A stretch of 64,000 bases of DNA from Breviolum minutum Mf 1.05b.01 (taxonomy: Eukaryota > Sar > Dinophyceae > Suessiales > Symbiodiniaceae): NCBI GenBank assembly GCA_000507305.1, contig DF239154.1:62001-126000 (forward strand), read 5' to 3'. Below are positions 12,540 through 24,061 of the stretch, in pieces (the stretch's first letter is position 1; each line of letters opens with the position of its first letter). A program made the translations under genes and the position numbers. The notes under the pieces are model-generated. The model was not told the DNA's origin, made no database searches, and saw only the letters and a program-made list of their open reading frames with translations.

Positions 12540-14302
12540 AACCAATAACGCTTGAAATGCCAAGGCCCACAGCAATTCCTGTACCTTTTCACCGTTCACA
12601 TCCGAGCTCCATGACACACTGGCAAATGGCTGTCTTCACCAAACGTGCTTTGCCATGCAACTTCAGAGCACGGAAAAAAGTTGACGTCTCATCTGCAGTC
12701 AAGTCTACGCCGTCCATTTCACATGCCATAAAAAAAAATGGCGACATGAAAAATCAAAAATCACTCCCTTGGCTAGCGATGACCTTTCTGCAGGCAAGAC
12801 TGAACTTAAAAGCCGTGGCTACAAGCAACAAAGCTTCACAGGGCTGCAAAAGTCGGCAACGCAAAAAGTGTTGCCAAGTAACCCCAAATTTTCGAAAGTG
12901 TTCATCCCACACACTCACCCCTAAAACGTTTGGGCTGCCTTGGGCAGGTGGAGCCACGGGAAGTTTTTTCCCATATGCCACCATTGCTATGTCTTGAACA
13001 TCCGGCATCTGTTTGCATGTTTGGTCCTGCCATAGCATCGAGCCTGACGCCGCCCCAATCTCTTGTTTCGGTGGGCTTCTGCTTCTGCTCACAGCCCTTT
13101 GATTTCTTTTCACTCCCCTCTGTCTAATCCTACCGTCCAGATAGCATGGCTTTAGCCAGGTGCTCTGCAAATGCACTTGGATACTCCTTAGCCCTGCGTG
13201 TTCTGAACTCACCCTTGCAAGCCCCAGAAAGTACCGCATGTGCTTCCCCACTGTACATGCACACAGCTGAACCTTCGCCGCAACGTTGCGATTTACACTT
13301 CTTGGCAAGGGACATGCACTGGGTTTCTCCCACGCCAAAACACCACAAACCGGTTGGCTTTTTCCAAGAGGTCCCAAAAGCACACATATCACACACAATG
13401 TTCATGTGACACAAGCTGTCATTGACGCCTCCCGAACGCGTGTTTTCATGAGTATTGTTGCACTCAGCCAGAAGCTCTGGCAAGAAAAAAAGGAGTGAGT
13501 CACGTGGATTCTCAAGTGAAACAGGCACTTCATACTTCTTGCATTCCTGGATTATCTTCACACAACTCATCACCGTCTGATTTCCGTTACGAAGAGTGGC
13601 TTCCTCCTGTGGGCAGGGTGTGAACAAAGAACACATGGATTGTAGAGCCCAGGAAACAAGCACATGGTTTGTAGAATGATTTTGAATGTCTTCCCAGCCA
13701 ACCCAAGCCCAAGCCCAAGTCGCGCAAACGAGGGCAGGCAAATGCATATCGTATTTTCTTAAGATAAAAACGCTACCGATCAACGTGTTTGAGGGGCTAG
13801 GTCAAACCCAACCCACTCAGCCCAACCGAAGCCCAAGCCACACCCAAGCCCTTTGGGGTAACGCGTAAAAGGAAAAAACAACAATAAAATGGCAACAGCA
13901 AACGGGTGTTTTATCTTGCACACTCTGTCGCCTTCGCAGTGAAGATAACGTCAGTCAAGCCTCCAATCTCCGTCTTTGAGCGCAGCTTTCTGGGCCATCC
14001 TTTTTTGCCACCCTTCCCCCTTCTAGCACGGCTCCAGGAAGAACAAGGTGGGCCCAAGCACACAGCCGCAAGAAGCCCTGATGCAATTGCCATTAAACAG
14101 AACGTGCAAAATGCAGTCATCTGTCAAATCCCACCCACCATTGAGATCGAGCCCAAGAGCTGGAAACCCCAACTTTTCTGCGGATGCTGACTCTTCCCAC
14201 TCCACAGAATAGGTCCAGCAATATTCCCATACCCACCATTGCCTTTGAGAGTATGAGATCTTGTAGTTGACGAGGTGTTTTAGTTGGAGGACAAGGAGGC
14301 AC
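12540..14302 (-). pseudogene. decayed gene with DNA-methyltransferase-like domain, probably retroelement-derived
   Basis: On the minus strand, segments of one apparent domain fall in different frames. About 14225-14195 gives LLDLFCGVGRVS, like methyltransferase motif I. About 14190-14085 gives EKLGFPALGLDLNGGWDLTD. About 14085-13920 gives LLAAVCLGPPCSSWSRARRG, with the PPC-SW motif expected of motif IV. The frame at 13783-13130 gives LRNGNQTVMSCVKIIQECKK, then VPVSLENPRDS, CDMCAFGTSWKKPTGLW and a cysteine- and histidine-containing tail ending TRRAKEYPSAF. A last piece near 12745-12545 gives TFFRALKLHGKARLVKTAIC. The order of motifs is that of one protein, so at least three frame changes have accumulated, unless some are introns. 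The retrotransposon at 44-52 kb has a comparable block (EHPWSSDLWKYPPM, DLCAYGL, PIRKPTG). Methyltransferase-bearing retroelements are known in dinoflagellates. Catalytic activity is not implied. Confidence 0.6.
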
Positions 14303-14925
14303 GGGCTACCACTCTCGCACTACGCGTTGCCTTCTTCCGCTTTCTGACCTTTGCTAAACCAAGTGGTGGTGGCATCTCCAACACCAAGTTTCCATGGCTC
14401 TGAAACTCCATTTATTTCCGGTGTAGTATAAATAAAATTTTCCTGATGTCGTCAATGCCGTAAATGAACTTTATCTAGATTCAACCTCTACACGTTTTCA
14501 TTTTGCCTCACTCACAGCACCGCACAGACCCTTGGGCTGGAGCCGCACCCAAGCATTGTGTGTGTGCGGGGGAATGCTTCAACTCTGGCCTTCCTGCCTG
14601 CAAAACTGAGAAACAACACTACTTTTTCTCTAGTTGATCTACCAATTTTCAAAGAATCAAAACTCCACCGCTCGTTTCCCCTTTGCGCGCCTTCAGAAAA
14701 GAGGCACGTCCCAAAGAGTGAGAGAAGCTGCGTGGAGCATTGTAAAAATTGTTGTGTTCCAGGTCATCAAGCCACAATGTCATGTGAGTTATCTAAATCC
14801 ACAATTGGATTTAAAGTCCTTGATGACAATGATCACCCCGCTTGTTTTCCAACAGCTGAATGTTTTTAAAAATCTATATATCTGCCAAAGGCCAACCCTG
14901 GAATTCCAAATTCTTTGTTTACTTT

Positions 14926-14931
<6 letters not shown>

Positions 14932-14962
<31 letters not shown>

Positions 14963-15016
14963 GCCCTGCCACTTTGACAATGGACATGGCAAATCAGTCA
15001 GTCAGTCAGTCAGTTC
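14932..15016. repeat. CT and CAGT microsatellites
   Basis: A (CT)n run at about 14932-14958 is followed by (CAGT)5 at about 14996-15016. The long frames across them are low-complexity artefacts. Confidence 0.9.
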
Positions 15017-15409
15017 CAATGGACTCATGTCATACGCAAACAACGTGTTGCCTCAGGATTGGCCAAGCGAGAAATTAGAAGTGCAAGAGTTTGCCGAAAA
15101 CAGCTTGAAAGGCAGTGATGATAAAATAGTGATAGACAATATACCCACTGTCAATTTTTAGGGTTGTTTTCCTCAAGTAGCGAGGTCTTTATAGCGGACC
15201 CCGAAATACACTCCAAAATCGAAAAGGAACTGCTGAAAACGGATGCAACGTCATTTACATTGCAGGGCCGATTCGAACATTGCATGATCCGAGCATGATC
15301 CGACCATGAACTCGTCATCTCGCACCGGCCCGTTCTCCGAGGCTACTTTTCGCGCTTTGGAGATGCATTTTATATTGGAAATTACCACATTTCGCGCTCC
15401 GGCTACCTA

Positions 15410-15630
15410 CCCAATGTGCCTGCCACAAAAAGTGACACTCCAAAATCACCAAATGCTGCGCTTGCCACGAAAAATGACACTGCAACATCACCAAGTATTG
15501 CGCCTGCCACGAAAAGTGACACTGCAACATCACCAAATGTTGCGCCTGCTACGATGAAAGACACTCCAACATCACCACGAAAAGTGACATTCCAACTTCA
15601 CCAAATACTGCACCTGCCACAAAAACTGAC
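15410..15630. repeat. 42-bp satellite, five units
   Basis: Units of 42 bp start near 15436, 15478, 15520 and 15588, with one 26-bp deleted unit at 15562. Each carries CACTGCAACATCACCAA, a TGCGCCTGCCACGAAAA block and AGTGA. The core CCAACTTCACCAAATACTGC is shared with the 104-bp satellite at 12048-12463. A fragment with AACGTCATTTACATTGCAG at 15247-15265 also matches that satellite. Confidence 0.85.
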
Positions 15631-15634
15631 TCTG

Positions 15635-15745
15635 TGTTACTTGATTGAGCCGTTACTTGACTGAGCTGTTACTTTACTGAGCTGTTACTTTACTGACCTG
15701 TTACTTTACTGAACTGCTACTTTACTGAGCTGTTACTCTACTGAA
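15635..15745. repeat. 16-bp tandem repeat
   Basis: About six imperfect copies of ACTGAGCTGTTACTTT lie directly after the 42-bp satellite. Variation is mostly single substitutions (GACC, GAAC). Confidence 0.85.
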
Positions 15746-16289
15746 TTCTTTGCATTTTTAAATCTCCGTAACTCGGAAGTTTCTCACCTAAACTTCCTTT
15801 GATTAAAACCCCCAAACTGATGGATGTCATCTGGAAACGAGTCATCATGACTTACTTAAATATCTTCATGTCTCTCTGAAAGTCAACATTTCAACAATTC
15901 ACCTATCCACGTCCATCTGCACAGAAGCCTTGAAGTTGCGGATTTTTGCGTTGGTCCAACAAAAAATGTGCAAAAATTCAGAGCCAGGAACAATCACAGA
16001 GTCCAAAACTCCTGCAGTTGGATCCTGGATTTTGTTGCAAACTGTGGAGTTTTCTTGCTGCAAATCCCTCTAGCTCTCGGTAATTACATGTGCAAACACC
16101 AAAAAACTGCTTGAGCAAAAAAAACGTTCAAGGTTTAGGTAACAAAATCACAGGGATTCAGAAGCAACAGATTTTGTCAAATGGATTCAAATATGATGAA
16201 TCAAGTTCAATATACAATATATACCTACATGTATATATGTATATTAAACATATACTTACATATATCTATATACATTCATCAGAATCAAA

Positions 16290-16830
16290 GTATCATTTTC
16301 CAGATTCCAAGGTAGACTCCCATCGACCGCTCCTGTGGATCCAACAAGGCCTGGGGCATCAGAGCAGTGCCAAACAACGATGGGAGCACCCTGGTGGTTT
16401 CATAGTTTCATATTGTAATTATACATAAATCATAATTTAGTGTAAGTTTCAACTCTAATTCGATTCAATAATACCTATATAGTATATCTATGATTTATCT
16501 ATGAATATGTGAATCATCCCCATACAAACATCTCAATGTACCAACTCTATGCCTGTATTTATATACCTAATATTTGTTGTCGACGATATCTAGATTTTGC
16601 TACCAATATCTATAAATCTACGATCAATCCAGTACAATCACACTCTATTTCCTTGTTTAGAAGTTTATCATCTAGATCCAAGATTCTCGATGACAACGAA
16701 CTGATTCCATCCAAGGAGCATATCGCAAAGGTGCAAAGAAGCCACTTACCAAGACCATCAAATGCATTGTCTGCTGCCAAACCTTGCGTTTCAAAAGGGA
16801 AAGGATATGAAAGGTGAAATTATCCACCAA
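16290..16830 (-). CDS. unidentified minus-strand exons
   Basis: Near 16830-16757 the minus strand encodes PFETQGLAADNAFDGL and ends at a consensus donor GTAAGTGG. Near 16395-16290 it encodes PSLFGTALMPQALLDPQERS then MGVYLGIWK. Both have protein-like composition and plausible borders. No family was recognised. Confidence 0.45.
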
Positions 16831-17199
16831 CCAGGGCCATAGAGACATAGCTACATCTGCCATACGATATCTACTCATCGAAGACCATCCAAGATCAACA
16901 TATTTTCATACAGTTTATTTTTCGTTGCACGTCTCAAGTCTGAAGTGATGTTGAATGAGCTGAGCAGCATTTTCTGCGTTAGCTTTGAAGAAAAGGAAGT
17001 CAGTGAGTTACATCAAAAAAAATATTGTGAATAAATGAACCTTCACAGTGGGGGGAAGCTGAGGCAAGGTAAGATGTATCTAAAATCATCTAAAATCTAG
17101 ACCCTCCAAATTTTGAAATTCCCAAAGGCAGATTCTCGGTGTTTTGATGAGACATGTTCAACCTCAACCCGTCAAGGGACCTGTACCCATCGATCTTTC

Positions 17200-17460
17200 G
17201 GAATGAAAAGCCACATTTCCCGTGCCACATCTGCATCAGGAGCTGCTTCCGAAAGATCTCAGAAGGACCGATTCTCAGGAAACATTCCCAAACTAAGGCC
17301 GTGAAACCAACCGAAAATCGCCACAAAACCATGAATATTGAAGCATGTTTGCCGAAAAAAATAAAGGTGCGGAAGTTACCACCTACACAAATGCAAAACT
17401 TCACATCGAAGGCTTCATTCACAAGAGCAGGGCTTTCAAGCATCCTCTTACAAGGCAATA
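17200..17460 (-). CDS. unidentified minus-strand exon candidates
   Basis: The minus-strand frame encodes RMLESPALVNEAFDVKFC near 17450-17390 (followed by GTAGGTGG, a donor-like sequence). Near 17300-17200 it encodes GPSEIFRKQLLMQMWHGK. The overlapping plus-strand frame (17154-17579) is also open, so strand choice is not certain. Minus is preferred because neighbouring exons are on that strand. Confidence 0.35.
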
Positions 17461-18333
17461 TCGAGTCATGGAAAATTCAATTCACTGCGAAAGTGGAGGT
17501 ACTAAAATATGTACAGCATATCATTTATATGTTTAGAATCATCTTCTTTTGTACGAATATGTATAGAGATTATATATAATTAATATGCATCTACAATCAT
17601 GTAATCATGTACTGTACTTTCATCTTATAGATATTGTACATCACTGAAGTAACTCCCAATTCTGGAGATTTGACATAGAAAATCCACAAAATCCCGATTT
17701 TTTTCCCAGCAAAAACCGCCAACAACCAAGACACTTAGCGCAGTACCACCAAACCTTGGTAAAAAAAACACAAAAATCGCGAGCCAAACAGGTACCAGGT
17801 GCTAAGAAAATGATGATGGAATGCTAGTGTGTTTGATTGAATTTTAAAACTGACAAATATAGTACTTCAACTAGAACTGACAGATAGTAGAAATGTCTAC
17901 ATTTTGATATTGTTTGAAGGCTGATTTCAACAATTATCAGTCAGCATTGTCTGCGACCAAGAGTCGAGATCGAATATTTTTTCGTCGGTGTGTGCTCGGT
18001 TCCCCAGATGGATGAACCAGCGACGCTGGCGGTATCACCAGCTTCTGGCGGGTCTCTTCAGGTCATCCATGACATTTTGCAAACTTGGGGTTTTGAAAAA
18101 AATACCTCCATTTTGACAAAGAAATCATGGACAATGGAAACATTTGTGCTCCAAATGCCGACATGCCGGACAAAAAAAAGTATATCCACTTCCACAATCT
18201 CGAACCGAGGTGTGCCTGAAGGTGGTTGAAACTTTGAGAGATGGTCAGACACCGTTCGTTCTGGCAAAACGAAGCAATTGAAATGTGGAGGAAAAAATAC
18301 ATGCCACAGCATGTGAAACCACCGTCACGAAAA

Positions 18334-18358
18334 CGACAACAACAACAAGAACAACAAG

Positions 18359-18396
<38 letters not shown>

Positions 18397-18416
18397 GAAC
18401 AACAACAACAACAACA

Positions 18417-18449
<33 letters not shown>

Positions 18450-18606
18450 GCTACTACTACTGCTACTACTACTACTGCTACTACTACTGCTACTACTACT
18501 ACTGCTACTACTACTGCTACTACTACTACTGCTACTACTACTGCTACTACTACTACTGCTACTACTACTGCTACTACTACTACTGCTACTACTACTGCTA
18601 CTACTA
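18334..18606. repeat. trinucleotide array: CAA block then CTA/CTG higher-order repeat
   Basis: A (CAA/GAA)n block at 18334-18417 is followed by CTA repeats to 18606. From about 18449, CTG interrupts CTA runs of alternating three and four units, giving a regular 27-bp higher-order period for nearly six cycles. Every frame is open in both directions, but this reflects the repeat. It sits about 40 bp from a minus-strand exon candidate at 18700-18645 (EETRRSLEAQQIGRPSIPV). Confidence 0.95.
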
Positions 18607-18839
18607 CCGTGTCGTTTCCAAAAAAAAACACATCTCTGGGCAACACCGGAATGGAAGGCCGACCGATTTGTTGTGCCTCCAAGCTCCGACGAGTTTCTTC
18701 CATCCCTGGAGGGCGGTTTCACCGGTGAGCTTGGAGAACTTTCAAAAATAACAAACCAAAACATACATACATGTAAATGTATGTAATATCAGATGTATAA
18801 ATAACAATATGGTTACATTCATGTATATATATAATAAAA

Positions 18840-18895
18840 AAAACATATATATATATATATACACACATATGTACATATATATATATGTTACAAGT
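18840..18895. repeat. TA/CA microsatellite
   Basis: Alternating AT-rich ATATATATATATACACAC and ATATATATATGT tracts. Confidence 0.85.
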
Positions 18896-19394
18896 ACTAG
18901 TCTGAACATAATCTACAATAGTAATATAAAACATACATACATAAATCATAAGATGTAACTGCATGCGTCCCAGAACTGCTGTAAGTTAGCTTCACCATGG
19001 AGCCCGGGGTAAAAATCGGACTAGTCAACGAGGTAAATCTGCCAGAAGACAAGACCAAAAGAACCGCCCGAAAAAGACATCGGTGAGGTGCTATCATGTT
19101 CTGTACTTCAATGATATGAGATGTGAAATGATGCACGTCCATCCGAAAATAGGCTCATGCACCTCTCAAAACTTTACACCAAATTTAGTTGTGAAAAAGT
19201 GTGTGTTGCGTGGCCATCACAACTCGCGTTTACTTGCTGCCTTTGCCGCCTACAGGATCACCTGCTGCCATATACGAGATGCACAAACGTAGCACCATAG
19301 CTCTTTACCGCACAAATTCGTTGGTCTTTATTGATAATCCAAGAAAGAGATCCTATCCCTTTAGCCAATGATATACAAATATAGTTCCCGTACG

Positions 19395-20160
19395 CACAAT
19401 TTATACACAATCTGTGGTGATTGGGAACAAATTCTGCAGGCGGCCATAGAAACATGGAAAAACTGTAGAGTCTGTCTGCAAGGAAGCGTCGATTGAATGC
19501 TAATTCTTCTGCGAGACCTGTCGGCATCCCAGCGTGTTAACCATTGAGAATGGCAAGGGTCAGTTGGATGAAGAAATGTTTCCAATACTTATCTCAAACT
19601 GTCAATCAATCATTCAACCACCATTCTGATCAACGAAAACAATCATGAATTTTGATGATCTCAATCATGAATCCTTCCAACAACAATTCCTTGAAAAACA
19701 TCAAGGAGATTTGCCACCAGCTTCCTTTTGCGTTTCATCTGACCGTGGTTGTTTTACCCCCGAACATAGCGGTGGCCTTTCTTCTTGTGGTGATGGCAGT
19801 GATGGTGTGCTTGAATCGCTAAGCCTCCCGTCGCTGCCTGGCGAAATCAACCAGGTAGAAAAATGCTGATTTTGATAGACTTAAATATTGGACATATTGA
19901 ACCACTCAATTCATTGAACTACTTAATAGACTCAAATATTCTGATTCAAAAAAACCTTGAATTTGCAGAATATAATCTGCAAATCTATAGACTCATTTTA
20001 AGACCATAGAAATATACGAGAAATGGGTTTTCACAATCAACACATGTTTCAAACCCACATCTCTCTGCCTCTGGTTTCAACTTCGTCCACCGCCGCTTCA
20101 CGAGGCACAGGCATGGTGAGGATTTCGTGGGAGTGGTGCAATTCTGGAATTTCTAGTGGA
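19395..20160 (-). CDS. unidentified minus-strand exon candidates
   Basis: Near 20160-20050 the minus strand encodes HHSHEILTMPVPREAAVDEV. Near 19855-19700 it encodes a serine- and proline-rich stretch (SDSSTPSLPSPQEERPP). At about 19500-19430 it encodes LAEELAFNRRFLADRLYSFS after a GACAG acceptor. A plus-strand frame over 19645-19869 (SLSLPSLPGEINQVEKC) is also open, so that middle segment is ambiguous. Confidence 0.4.
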
Positions 20161-20699
20161 AAATCATATGGAAAATCATCTTTTTTTTGGCAATTCAATA
20201 GGCCATCATAGGCCTACCGGCCTACCACAGTTGATGAAGTAGGACCTTATGGCAGGTGTTTTTTAATTTATATATTTTCTGGCGATTTTTTCTATGCACC
20301 TTGCGAAGGTCTTGAAACTTTGTTGGCCCCGTTTTTTCCTTCGACTGCGGGGGTTGCAGAAAAAACCTTTGCTAGCAACCCCCGGCTGAGCCAAATTTGG
20401 GGTGGGACAAAGAGTTGCTTGGCTACACGAAGTCACCTTTGGTGCATCAGGAAAATAGAGGAAAATACAGAAGGTGTCATAATTCCAAGTCAGTTCAACT
20501 GTCAGGGAAGTTTCAGATTTCTCCAACCGTTTTGTTACTTCACTGGTCATCGGTTCAAAGATTGCAATTTTTCACAATCATCGTGACATGTTGAAAAACT
20601 CATGTCAGAGACCCCATGCCTGACGGAAGAGAGCGAAGCGGATCTGTTCACGAACTTGCTTCACCTGGTATCAACCATCCAGCAAAACTCTTGTTTATG

Positions 20700-22080
20700 G
20701 GAGTGATCTTCCCAGCGTCGCAGAATTTGAAGGATCTATGATCCAATATGATCCAATATGATCTTGGTGATTTTTCAACTGTTTTTTCCAGTGTATATCG
20801 AAGCATTCTAAATTAAATATAAATATATACATAAGATCTCAGTCCCAAGTACTGCCAGTGCCAGTGACACGCAATCGAAGATGTGGCTGAGTTTCTGGAT
20901 CACAATCCTTGTCCAACTGTAAGTCATTTTTGCACTTGTGTACAAGTGGTATTGACATCTATCATGTCACCTCTTGAACCATCTTAATCAGCTCAACAAT
21001 TCCATCAGAAAAAAGTTCTTCAAAATGAGTTAACGGCAAATCTGCAATTTTAACATCGTCAATTCTATCTGCCACCTTTCCGGGATAGAGATTCACGGAA
21101 GGGAAATTGGTCATGAACCTCAGGACACACATCAATTCAGGTGAAACGAGGTGATGTTTCTCAAGATGTCATGGATATGTCACCTCTTAGATACAGATTT
21201 CAAAAACAGACTATGAAAGTAAACAGTGTGAACATATGATAGAATATCCAGTAGTAGATCTATCCTATATATATACATACATGATCTACTATACCCAACT
21301 GCGATGGAAAACATGTTCAGCCCTTTTATGCTAGGCGAATTTTTCATATGGTTCAAAGTTTTTCATTGCAGCTCTACGATGGTCTCTCCTTGTCCTTGTT
21401 TACAAGATTTTGATACGGATTCAAAAAATCTGGAATGCAATACAAGTTCTCCAATTTTTCTCCGAAACCTTCAGTTAAATTGCCACCACAGTCATCATTT
21501 CATTGGCATTGCTAGGTATGACTACTGGGCATTGCTTCAAGGCTCCACACGCTGGTTGTAGGTCCACTCCCTCCAGCATCACACTGGGACAGCGCAACTT
21601 GTCCTTGATGGACTTGAATGACTTGAGGACCGAAAAGGCGGACCAAGGATAACAACGATAACTAGGCACTTAACAGAGTGTTTCAATTAAAGATTCCAAG
21701 GAACAGGTGAAGATTTACCATGGAACAGAAGACAAAAAACATTGAAACCTCAAAACTTCGTGCGATTGCATGATGTCTGTGTTGAATCATTACTGCAATC
21801 AAAAGTTTCAATGTGTTTTAATACAAAAAGGTATGCCAGGTATGTCCCCAATTCTAAAAACGTTTTCCAGGACCAAAAGCCTGAGCTACAATCCTTCACC
21901 TGCCTATGAAATCTGCAAATGAATATATGGCACCCCCAGCTTCTACCAAGAACAAGAAATCTTCTTTTGTGACACTAGAGTTTACTTTGTTTACTTCCAC
22001 AAACAAGACAAACATATTCACCAAATATTCACCAACTATTCTGTTCAATATATTCACTTCATCAATATTTCCTCACTTCA
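20700..22080. other. no convincing gene
   Basis: AT-rich stretch, stops in all frames at short spacing, with a TATATATACATACATG tract near 21270. Probably intronic or intergenic. Confidence 0.5.
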
Positions 22081-22097
22081 TAAGTTGGATCATCCAA

Positions 22098-22271
22098 ATG
22101 GATGGTGAAATCCCACAACGACGCCATCTGAGACTCCCTTACGAAGTCGCTTTTGATCCATTGCTGCGACCGGAAGGCTGGGAACTGAGGCGGATCACCA
22201 AGGAGTTGATGTCATCTTTTAATGACACACCAATTGGGGAATGGGCCAAATCCATGGAAAAATTCAATTGA
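22098..22271 (+). CDS. plus-strand exon or small gene, unidentified
   Basis: An ATG at 22098 opens a 57-codon frame ending TGA at 22269. It encodes GEIPQRRHLRLPYEVAFDPL then RPEGWELRRITKELMSSF and IGEWAKSMEKFN. Composition is strongly protein-like and the upstream sequence is AT-rich, as expected of an intron or spacer. It lies opposite to most genes here. A second plus-strand frame at 22540-22710 (LPEFVADCFVNPVSVQGEAF) could be a neighbouring exon, but its minus-strand shadow is equally open. Confidence 0.5.
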   Translation: MDGEIPQRRHLRLPYEVAFDPLLRPEGWELRRITKELMSSFNDTPIGEWAKSMEKFN

Positions 22272-22849
22272 TTCGAAAATTTCATATGAACAAGTCTGAT
22301 TTGAAATAAAGAATGCATGGACATTTTTAAAAAATTGGATTTCCAAATGTCCAGAAAGATCAATTCAAGAAACATTTCATAACATTTCCACCGATGCCAA
22401 TGCCCTTGTGTGAAAGTCTGCCACCTCCACTCGCTCTTCCGAACTGAGATCGCCATACTGCGATTCCATGGGGATCAAATCTGCAGAAAAAAACAGAAAA
22501 GATGGGAAATTCACCTGTCAAATACGCAGATATTACAGGCATGTCAAGTACCGTCAGCTAGAAGAAAACTCTCAAGATATGCTCCCTGAATTTGTTGCAG
22601 ACTGTTTTGTAAATCCAGTGTCTGTCCAAGGGGAAGCTTTCTCTCTTGGATCATTGGTGACTGCAAATGATGTTACGCAATTGTGGCAACTCCTGCTCCT
22701 CGCTTCTTGAACCAACAGATCTGCGAGGATTGAGAGCAATGTCCACAAATGGAGAACCCGAGTCATGTAACACAAACGTTGTGGAAATGTTCATGTTCCC
22801 AAGTTGCCTCTGGGACTTTTTGGTTGGGTACCGGGTACGCTCATACCTG

Positions 22850-23206
22850 ATCTAACTTCAGCGGATCCGCACCTCCATCCGACCAAATTTTGCAGCGCGA
22901 TGCGCGAGGCGCGATGTGTGATGCGTCATGTCGACTTTGGCCACCCATTTTTTGATGGCTTGATCTAGAAAGACTATGAACTTGACCAAATCCATAAACC
23001 ATCCCTCTGGGGTGGTGGACACCTAAGGTCAAAGCAATTTTGATGCTGCACATCATGGTGCACATGTTGGTGCAAATGAAGACGTTTATATGACGTTTGT
23101 ATAAAAGTATTTCAAGCTTTTCTTGAAAATCATTTGCACTGAGACTCTGTTTCACGTACACATGAATCACACAACATTCCTTTGCATCCATTTCCTCAAT
23201 GTCCAT
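22850..23206 (-). CDS. unidentified minus-strand exon candidate
   Basis: A 119-codon minus-strand frame encodes KECCVIHVYVKQSLSANDFQ then EKLEILLYKRHINVFI, and ends with CKIWSDGGADPLKLDQV. No family was recognised. True exon borders probably lie inside this frame. Confidence 0.4.
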
Positions 23207-24017
23207 GTCTTTCCATCTTCATCTGCACCCCAATGGGATCTCATCTTTACCACGTTGAAAAGCTAAAAAAAACGGCGAAAAATCTCTCGCTTTCACCGAG
23301 GGGTTCCAACTCCTTAGGGATCCAGGTTGAGTGCCACGTCACATAGCGGCATAGCTGCCAAGGTCCCCCACGTTGACCCAGGCGATGTCGTAAGGCACTT
23401 CTGCCTCTGGGACGCCTCCAAAATGGCAGCTCCGCAGGTTGTCATGAAAGGTCAAGAATCAATCATCTTCTAAGATAATTCATAGTATATAATATAGTAC
23501 TAGTATCTATTATATATTATAGAGATGAGATAGGTATTCTTAATAATCTTCATATAACATTCGTTAGCTATAGTTGCTTCCGGTACAAAAAGCAGTCTAA
23601 AACGATCTTGTCAGCTCCCATAAAAGGATGTTTTCCTTCATGACATGCAGTCCCCGGGTGCCTGCAGACTTCATTGATGATGCTGGACACCTGTCATATC
23701 TCGGTGTACATGAGGAGTCTTGAGAGCCCTGCCTTCGTGGCAGCTCTTTTTCAGCTGACTACACAGCATCTAAGCGGAAGACTCAAATCACAAGAATTTT
23801 TCAAACATTTTCCACATCAACAAATTGATTTGTCAAAGTTGCTAAGAATGAAACAACATGAAACAACGACGTTTGAATTTCCGTCACTCCCTTTGTATTT
23901 TCAGGGTGTTGGATGAAAACCATCCCATGACCATCCCATCAACAACTCCACCTCTCCGGGACTTTCCGAAGCGTGGTGCACCAATTGCCTCAAGTGGATT
24001 TCCATCCCTGAGATTTG

Positions 24018-24061
24018 GATGGGTACACCCACCCCCATCCAAATCAACGAAATTCGTTACC
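24018..24061. other. inverted repeat
   Basis: GATTTGGATGGG, 10-base spacer, CCCATCCAAATC form a perfect 12-bp stem, followed by AACGAAATTCGTT, a second palindrome. It may be an end of a small foldback element or a transcript hairpin. Confidence 0.6.

Noticed and set aside
13130-13783. Functional 217-codon gene
   Set aside because: It covers only the second half of a methyltransferase-like domain whose first half lies in other frames; treated as part of a pseudogene.
12048-15630. CRISPR-like array
   Set aside because: Units are direct tandem copies without unique spacers, in a eukaryotic genome; they are satellites.
15306-15664. 83- and 82-codon frames with 14-residue repeats
   Set aside because: They translate the 42-bp satellite; the period is a multiple of three by chance.
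18063-18786. Long frames (up to 233 codons) of poly-S, poly-V/A, poly-L or poly-T across the trinucleotide array
   Set aside because: All frames are open because the repeat lacks stop codons; no codon structure beyond the repeat.
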